DNA from: Deltaproteobacteria bacterium
GTDB taxonomy: Bacteria > Desulfobacterota > B13-G15
NCBI GenBank assembly: GCA_003646585.1
Contig: QMLA01000045.1
Location: 1-7,380 of the forward strand
DNA: 7,380 nucleotides
Direction of reading: 5' to 3'
The notes below the pieces were generated by a model that was not told the DNA's origin, did no database searches, and saw nothing but the letters and a program-made list of their open reading frames with translations. The translations under genes and the position numbers were made by a program. This document shows, piece by piece, positions 1-4,372 of this stretch (its first letter is position 1; every line of letters starts with the position of its first letter).

Positions 1-738
1 GAAGCTGATCGAGTGGCCATCGGGGCCTTGATGACGATCTTTGAGCTCTCCCAAAAGGACCTGATAGGGGAATACTTCCCGGCCCTCCGGGAGGCCTTAG
101 AGGCCACATCCTGTGAAACCCTCCAGATGAGGGGGACTGTAGGAGGAAACCTGCTCCAGGATACGCGCTGTCTCTTTTACAACCAGTCGGAGTTCTGGAG
201 GAGGGCCAAAGGGCCCTGTGTCAAGACGGGGGGAGACAGCTGCCATGTGACGGGTTCGGGACGGTGTCTGTCAAATTACGCGAGCGACCTGGCCCCTTCC
301 CTCCTCACCCTGGGGGCATCCCTCAGGCTTATAGGTCCTGAAGGCGAGAGGGAGATAACCCTGGAGGAGCTCTTCAGCGGCGATGGTGCAAAACCCTTCA
401 ACCTTAAGCCCGGTGAGATCCTCTGCGAAATTCTGCTGCCGAAAAGGGTGACCAAGGGGGGCTACGAGAAGCTCAGGCTCAGGGGATCGATAGACTACCC
501 CCTCCTCGGGGTCGCCCTCTCGATGGCCGACGGAAAGGGAAGGCTCTCGGTGGGGGCTGTCGGGCCAAAACCCACCGTATGGGATTTTGAAAGCGAAGGG
601 ATCGATTTGGTTGCCGAAAAGGCCCCTCAGGGATTGCAGGCCATCGGAAATACGGTACTTGATCCCTCTTATAGGCGGAACATGGCCGAGGTATTCTCCA
701 GGAGATTGATACAGAGGGTCTTGAAAGGGGGTCAATAG
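1..738 (+). CDS. FAD-binding subunit of a molybdenum hydroxylase, HcrB-like with [4Fe-4S] loop (5' truncated by window)
   Basis: This is the middle (FAD) subunit of a xanthine-dehydrogenase-superfamily enzyme; it passes electrons between FAD and Fe-S centres. The frame is open from base 1, so about 80-90 N-terminal residues, including the first FAD motif, lie outside the window; 245 residues are visible. Seen: IGALMTI, then the second FAD motif TVGGNLLQDTRC, then a cysteine-rich loop with Cys at visible residues 57, 73, 81 and 89 (spacing 16-8-8), then a CO_deh_flav_C-like C-terminal domain ending in a YRRNMAEVFSRRLI helix. Four cysteines placed this way after GGNL match the loop that binds an extra [4Fe-4S] cluster in the beta subunit of 4-hydroxybenzoyl-CoA reductase, and YNQSEFWRR also resembles that family. 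Membership of the FAD subunit family is secure; 4-hydroxybenzoyl-CoA as substrate is not. The next gene starts 46 bases downstream, so co-transcription is likely. Confidence 0.88.
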   Translation, partial: EADRVAIGALMTIFELSQKDLIGEYFPALREALEATSCETLQMRGTVGGNLLQDTRCLFYNQSEFWRRAKGPCVKTGGDSCHVTGSGRCLSNYASDLAPSLLTLGASLRLIGPEGEREITLEELFSGDGAKPFNLKPGEILCEILLPKRVTKGGYEKLRLRGSIDYPLLGVALSMADGKGRLSVGAVGPKPTVWDFESEGIDLVAEKAPQGLQAIGNTVLDPSYRRNMAEVFSRRLIQRVLKGGQ

Positions 739-770
739 CCCCTTGGGCCCATAGCCAAAATTTTGGATCT

Positions 771-778
771 AGGAGGTG
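771..778 (+). promoter_or_regulatory. Ribosome binding site fixing a TTG start
   Basis: AGGAGGTG is a near-perfect Shine-Dalgarno sequence six bases before the TTG at 785. No ATG in the frame lies at a useful distance, so this site decides the start of the aminotransferase. A GTG at 778-780 is in another frame. Confidence 0.8.
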
Positions 779-784
779 TGAAAG

Positions 785-2059
785 TTGAAGGGGGCAGAAA
801 GGTTGAACCTCACCAAAAACATGGAGCTTTGGGAAAGGGCGAAGAGGGTAGTCCCTGGGGGAGTGGTTGGTGCTAGGCACCCAAGGAATTTCGTCGAAGG
901 GGAATATCCCATCTTTCTTGAGGCGGGCAAGGGCGGCAGGGTCTGGGACGTCGACGGCAACGAATACATCGACCTTATGTGCGGCTACGGGCCGATAATT
1001 CTGGGCTATCGGGAGAAGGAAGTGGACGATGCGGTAATCGAGATGATACGCCAGAAGGGCTTCTGCTTTTCCATAACGCCCCCCTATCAACCCGAGCTCG
1101 CTGAAAAGCTCGTGGAGCTGATCCCCTGTGCGGAGATGTGCATTTTCACCAAGACGGGGTCCGATGCGATGACGGCGGCAGTCCGCATCGCAAGGGCCTA
1201 TACCAACAGGATCAAGGTGATGCGATGCGGATTCCACGGCTGGCACGATTGGTGCGTGGAGGTGAAGGGGGGAATACCCAAAAAACTCTACGAGGACGTG
1301 TATGAATTCCAGTACAACGACCTGGATCAACTTGAAGACCTGATGAAGAAGCACGGGGATGAGACAGCGGCGATAACCCTCACTCCCTTCGGGCATCCTT
1401 TGCATGAAAGGATGCAGGAACCCGCCCCTGGCTTCCACGAGGGGGTGAGGGAGCTCGCCAACAAGTACGGTGCGGTCCTCATCTTCGACGAAATCCGCAC
1501 CGCCTTCAGGCTCAGGATAGGAGGAGCCCAGGAGCTTTACGGGGTCCTTCCCGATTTGGCCGTTGTTGGCAAGGCGATGGCTAACGGCTACGCCATAGCG
1601 GCCGTCACCGGGAGGGCCGAGATCATGAAGGTCATCGCCGAAGGGAAGGTGTTCATATCCTCCACCTACTTCGGAAACAGCGATGGGTATGTGGCTGCCT
1701 TGAAGACCATTGAGATAATACAGCGGGAAAATGTAATTCAGAACCTGTGGGACAAGGGAACCAGGTTCCTGGAGAAACTTCGCAATATCATCAGCAAGTA
1801 CAACGTGGGAGCAGAACTGAGCGGCGTTGCACCCATGTACTTCATAACCTTCAAAAGGGACAAGGCCGGAGTGTTCAGGCAAAGGCGGACTGAGTTCTAC
1901 ACACAACTGATTCGCCGAGGAGTATTCCTCGCCCCATATCACCATGGCTACATATGTTACAGGCACACCGACGAGGATCTGGATATGGCGGCCAAAGCGA
2001 TAGATGAAGCTTTGGCCTATGTAAACGAAAAATACGGAGATTTTAGGGAGGAAGAATAA
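785..2059 (+). CDS. Class-III PLP aminotransferase, glutamate-1-semialdehyde aminomutase-like
   Basis: A cytosolic PLP-dependent fold-type-I enzyme that should move an amino group to or from a carbonyl compound, or within a molecule. It has 424 residues, normal for the family. Seen: the N-terminal WERAKRVVPGGV region, VWDVDGNEYIDL (53-64), the phosphate-binding TGSDAM (124-129), GFHGWHD (149-155), the cofactor aspartate in IFDEIRTAFR (D235), the Schiff-base lysine K263 in VVGKAMANGY, and SSTYFGN (292-298), whose Thr normally contacts the neighbouring subunit's PLP. All catalytic positions are present. It differs from HemL: AFR replaces GFR after the DE pair, and the lysine is followed by AMANGYAIAA rather than a Gly-rich run. 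No other haem genes are nearby. A catabolic aminotransferase or aminomutase is therefore more likely than a role in tetrapyrrole synthesis. It is followed one base later by an amino-acid-dehydrogenase-like gene, suggesting consecutive steps. The substrate is unknown. Confidence 0.9.
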   Translation: MKGAERLNLTKNMELWERAKRVVPGGVVGARHPRNFVEGEYPIFLEAGKGGRVWDVDGNEYIDLMCGYGPIILGYREKEVDDAVIEMIRQKGFCFSITPPYQPELAEKLVELIPCAEMCIFTKTGSDAMTAAVRIARAYTNRIKVMRCGFHGWHDWCVEVKGGIPKKLYEDVYEFQYNDLDQLEDLMKKHGDETAAITLTPFGHPLHERMQEPAPGFHEGVRELANKYGAVLIFDEIRTAFRLRIGGAQELYGVLPDLAVVGKAMANGYAIAAVTGRAEIMKVIAEGKVFISSTYFGNSDGYVAALKTIEIIQRENVIQNLWDKGTRFLEKLRNIISKYNVGAELSGVAPMYFITFKRDKAGVFRQRRTEFYTQLIRRGVFLAPYHHGYICYRHTDEDLDMAAKAIDEALAYVNEKYGDFREEE

Positions 2060-2060
2060 G

Positions 2061-3218
2061 ATGAAGGCGTTGATTGTAGGCGGAGTGGGAATGGTAGGGC
2101 AGGCTGTTGCCCGTTCCCTTCTCAGTCAAGAAGTGGTCAAAAAGATAACCTTAGGGGATATCGTTACAGATGAAAGCAGGTTGCACGAAAAATTACGCGC
2201 AAGTGATAAGGTAAGCCTTATCAGGATTGATGTAAATGATCATGAAGCCTTGGTTCAGGCTATGAAAGATGTTGATGTGGTTGTCAATTGTGCAGGGCCA
2301 TTTTACAGGACAGGGCCTGCAGTAGCCAAGGCAGCCATTGAAGCAAAGGTAAATTATGTTGATATCTGTGACGATTATGAGGTAATCAACTTCCTCTTTA
2401 CTCCCGAACTGGATGAAGCGGCCAAAAAGGCCGGTGTTACCATTTTGACGGGTATGGGTTCGGATCCCGGGACGAACAATCTCATTGCCAAGTATTTTGC
2501 CGACAAGTTGGATCGCGTTGATGAGATAGCCCTTTATTGGGTGATAGGACTTGCCGATTTAGGGGAGCGGGCGACCTGGGGGGCGGCGTGGGATCACAGC
2601 CTTTATATGAACCTCGGCAATGTCCCCCAGTATTTGGACGGCAAGATCGAGTATGTGCCTGCGGGAAGTGGTGATGAGATGGTTGAATTTCCCGAACCCC
2701 TGGGTACCTGTCGGCTCCGCTATGTGGGGCATCCTCAGCCGTTGACGATACCCCGTTACATAAAGGGTGTGAGGACTGTGACCATCAAAGGAGGGTTTTT
2801 GCCCGCATGGGTTGATGAGCTTATAAAGGAGCAAAAGGAGCAGGGCTTCCTGAGTCTGGAACCTGTGGAGGTGAAGGGGGTTAAGGTTGTCCCCTACGAT
2901 CTCACGAGGGTGCTTTGGCGCGAGATCCCCGAGAACCGCGACAGGGGTCCTGTGGCCTCTGGGCTGAAGGTAGTGGTGAAGGGAGAGCGAGAGGGGAAGA
3001 GGGTGACTTACAGCTGTGAGATGGTGGGGAGGACGGCTCCGGGAACTGGGATTCCGGCTTCCATTGGGGCACTGATGCTGTACTCCGGGGAGGTGAAGGT
3101 CAAGGGTGTGGTACCCCCTGAAGGTTGTATTGATGCTGAAAAGTTTGTCGAGGCCTTTCTCAAGAGGGGGGCCAAGATACATCTTACCGAGACGATAACG
3201 TCCCTTATGGGGAGTTAA
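2061..3218 (+). CDS. Saccharopine dehydrogenase / lysine 6-dehydrogenase family oxidoreductase
   Basis: An NAD(P)-dependent oxidoreductase of 385 residues, about the size of L-lysine 6-dehydrogenase. The family oxidises C-N bonds of amino acids or reduces imines. Seen: the Rossmann motif GGVGMVG (7-13), an acidic residue ending strand 2 (D33 in LGDI, which would favour NAD over NADP), VVVNCAGPF (73-81), NYVDICDDYE (98-107), GMGSDPGTNN (131-140) and the C-terminal TGIPASIGALML segment (329-340) followed by KGVVPPEGCIDAEKF. A good GGAGG site lies nine bases before the ATG, inside the end of the aminotransferase gene, and one base separates the genes, so they are probably translated together. 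G+C is about 44% over 2041-2400 but about 60% in stretches near 2900-3060, so the 5' half looks unlike its surroundings. The true substrate cannot be told from sequence; lysine, saccharopine or a related amino/imino compound are family possibilities. Confidence 0.85.
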   Translation: MKALIVGGVGMVGQAVARSLLSQEVVKKITLGDIVTDESRLHEKLRASDKVSLIRIDVNDHEALVQAMKDVDVVVNCAGPFYRTGPAVAKAAIEAKVNYVDICDDYEVINFLFTPELDEAAKKAGVTILTGMGSDPGTNNLIAKYFADKLDRVDEIALYWVIGLADLGERATWGAAWDHSLYMNLGNVPQYLDGKIEYVPAGSGDEMVEFPEPLGTCRLRYVGHPQPLTIPRYIKGVRTVTIKGGFLPAWVDELIKEQKEQGFLSLEPVEVKGVKVVPYDLTRVLWREIPENRDRGPVASGLKVVVKGEREGKRVTYSCEMVGRTAPGTGIPASIGALMLYSGEVKVKGVVPPEGCIDAEKFVEAFLKRGAKIHLTETITSLMGS

Positions 3219-3228
3219 TATCGGGCTT

Positions 3229-3234
3229 GGAGGT
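3229..3234 (+). promoter_or_regulatory. Ribosome binding site fixing the ATG start at 3242
   Basis: GGAGGT lies seven bases before ATG 3242. It overlaps the alternative TTG at 3227, which has no such site in front of it, so the shorter protein is the better call. Confidence 0.75.
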
Positions 3235-3241
3235 TTGGGTG

Positions 3242-3715
3242 ATGGAGCTCGTGAAGGTCCGCTTTAAGGTGAACGGGGAGGAAGTGAACCTCGAGGTGAA
3301 ACCGTATGAGACCCTTCTTGAGACGTTGAGGGAGCGCCTGGAGCTCACCGGTGCCAAGGAAGGCTGTGGTCTTGGGGCGTGTGGTGCCTGCACGGTGTTG
3401 CTCAACGGAAAGCCCGTGAGGTCGTGTTTGGTGCTCACTCCGGAGGTGGAGGGGGCTGAGATAACCACCATAGAGGGATTGAAGGAAGGCGAGAGGCTTC
3501 ATCCCCTGCAGGAGGCCTTCATCCAGCATGGGGCAGTTCAGTGCGGTTTCTGCACCTCCGGGATGATCCTCACAGCCAAGGCCCTCCTTGACAGGAAACC
3601 CAAAGCTGATCGGGCTCAAATTGTGAGGAGCATCTCCTCGAACATCTGTCGGTGTACCGGCTACAAGAAGATCATCGAGGCCGTAGAGGCAGTCTCTCAA
3701 AGGATGGCTGAATGA
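3242..3715 (+). CDS. [2Fe-2S] iron-sulfur subunit of a molybdenum hydroxylase (plus-strand copy)
   Basis: The small electron-transfer subunit of a xanthine-dehydrogenase-superfamily enzyme, 157 residues, normal length. The N-terminal plant-ferredoxin-type domain has Cys 42, 47, 50 and 62 (GCGLGACGACTVLLNG) for the first [2Fe-2S] cluster. The C-terminal four-helix domain has Cys 101, 104, 136 and 138 (CGFC and CRCTGY) for the second, next to the molybdopterin. All eight ligands are present. Two flanking residues depart from the common form: CGFCTSGM instead of CGFCTPGM, and SSNICRC instead of SGNICRC. It is clearly a paralogue of the minus-strand copy (6635-7123). It lies 23 bases after the dehydrogenase gene and overlaps the VOC gene by ATGA. 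Its natural partner may be the FAD subunit at the window start, with the Mo subunit upstream of the window; pairing with the minus-strand Mo subunit cannot be excluded. Confidence 0.93.
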   Translation: MELVKVRFKVNGEEVNLEVKPYETLLETLRERLELTGAKEGCGLGACGACTVLLNGKPVRSCLVLTPEVEGAEITTIEGLKEGERLHPLQEAFIQHGAVQCGFCTSGMILTAKALLDRKPKADRAQIVRSISSNICRCTGYKKIIEAVEAVSQRMAE

Positions 3716-4158
3716 GGATCTTGGGGATAGATCACATATGTATCGCCGTCAAAGACCTTGAGGCTGCCCGCAGGCGTTACGAGGGCGATCTGGGCCTTGA
3801 GCCAGCGGCCTCCTATATTGCCCCGGAGGAGAAAATACGGGTGGTCCGCTATTATGTGGGGGATGTTGCCCTCGAGCTCATCGAGCCCACAGAGCCGGAA
3901 AGCGAGGTGGCCAAGTTCATCCAGCGTCGCGGCGAGGGGGTCTTTTTGATATCCTTTCGCGTCCCCGATGTGGAAGCGGCCTTGGAGGAGCTCCGGCAAA
4001 GGGGCGTAAAGACCATAGATTCTGAACCCCGTTACCTCATGGGCAACCGCTATGCCTTCATCCATCCCCGGGAGCTCTGCGGGGTTTTGACCGAGATCCT
4101 GGACGGTGAATTCCGATTGCCCGATCAAGCTGAGGCAAGGGGAGAAGGGAAGGCATGA
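3712..4158 (+). CDS. VOC/glyoxalase-fold protein, methylmalonyl-CoA epimerase-like with one metal ligand lost
   Basis: 148 residues with two beta-alpha-beta-beta-beta modules of the vicinal oxygen chelate superfamily: DHICIAVKDLEAA (7-19), VALELIEP (52-59), a second module at FRVPDVEAALEELRQRG (82-98), AFIHPRELCGVLTEIL (115-130). This layout is closest to methylmalonyl-CoA epimerase. In that family the metal is held by a His near the N-terminus, a Gln/Glu, a His in a GLHHIAF-type motif and a C-terminal Glu. Here H8, E55 and E128 can be matched, but the His-His pair is F78-L79 in GEGVFLISF. The metal site is therefore incomplete or altered, and epimerase activity should not be assumed. It might be a related isomerase, a lyase or a binding protein. 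ATGA overlaps at both ends (with the [2Fe-2S] gene and the small ORF after it) show an operon with coupled translation. Confidence 0.8.
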   Translation: MRILGIDHICIAVKDLEAARRRYEGDLGLEPAASYIAPEEKIRVVRYYVGDVALELIEPTEPESEVAKFIQRRGEGVFLISFRVPDVEAALEELRQRGVKTIDSEPRYLMGNRYAFIHPRELCGVLTEILDGEFRLPDQAEARGEGKA

Positions 4159-4372
4159 AGGTTATTGTGGATGCCAATTTCCGCATCATGAACCACTTCG
4201 ACCCCCCCTGTGACCTTCGAATTTGACCGCAGGGTGACCCTCAAGGACCTGTTGAGGGACTTGAACAACCCCAAATTCTCCCTGCCCGCCTTCTCCGACC
4301 TGGATGTCCAACTCAAGGACGGGGACAGGGTTTATGTGGAGATCTATAATGGAGCCCCTCGGTGGGGGCTAA
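4155..4372 (+). pseudogene. Frameshifted MoaD/ThiS-like sulfur-carrier ORF
   Basis: The ATG at 4155 overlaps the VOC stop (ATGA), as in a coupled operon, but its frame closes at TGA 4224 after 23 codons. The frame one base on (from about 4207, after a run of seven C at 4202-4208) continues as VTFEFDRRVTLKDLLRDL and LKDGDRVYVEI, which looks like a beta-grasp MoaD/ThiS protein. Removing one C joins the two parts. The joined frame then runs past the usual end to a stop at 4395. The third frame, however, carries MEPLGGG followed by TAA at 4370-4372, the Gly-Gly tail that such proteins need for thiocarboxylation. Skipping one more base near 4345 would give a normal protein of about 71 residues. 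Options are a decayed gene, assembly errors, or +1 frameshifting at Pro codons CCC-CCC-T. A functional product would carry sulfur, perhaps for molybdopterin. The family call rests on pattern only. Confidence 0.5.
4353..4370 (+). terminator. Hairpin at the meeting point of the two operons, possible terminator
   Basis: AGCCCC (4353-4358) pairs with GGGGCT (4365-4370); adding a T-G pair gives a 7-bp stem with a CGGT loop. It covers the last codons and stop of the plus-strand string and the stop of the minus-strand Mo subunit. On the plus strand a pyrimidine-rich run follows (CCTTTTCTTTT about 12-22 bases on), too distant for a classic intrinsic terminator. No T run follows on the minus strand. 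Confidence 0.3.

Noticed and set aside
725..744. AAGGGG...CCCCTT hairpin around the stop of the first gene
   Set aside because: The stem is only 6 bp with an 8-base loop and no T run follows directly. The short 46-base gap and good downstream ribosome site favour read-through.
479..1966. Long antisense open frame (495 codons) on the minus strand opposite the aminotransferase
   Set aside because: Its translation has no recognisable motif and is rich in Pro, His and Leu, as expected from the reverse frame of GC-rich coding DNA. The opposite strand encodes a complete, motif-rich enzyme.
785..2059. Naming the aminotransferase HemL (tetrapyrrole synthesis)
   Set aside because: The residues around the DE pair and the PLP lysine differ from HemL and no haem gene is nearby; only the broader family is supported.
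3227..3241. Upstream TTG start for the plus-strand [2Fe-2S] gene
   Set aside because: The only good ribosome site (3229-3234) overlaps this TTG and is correctly spaced for the ATG at 3242.
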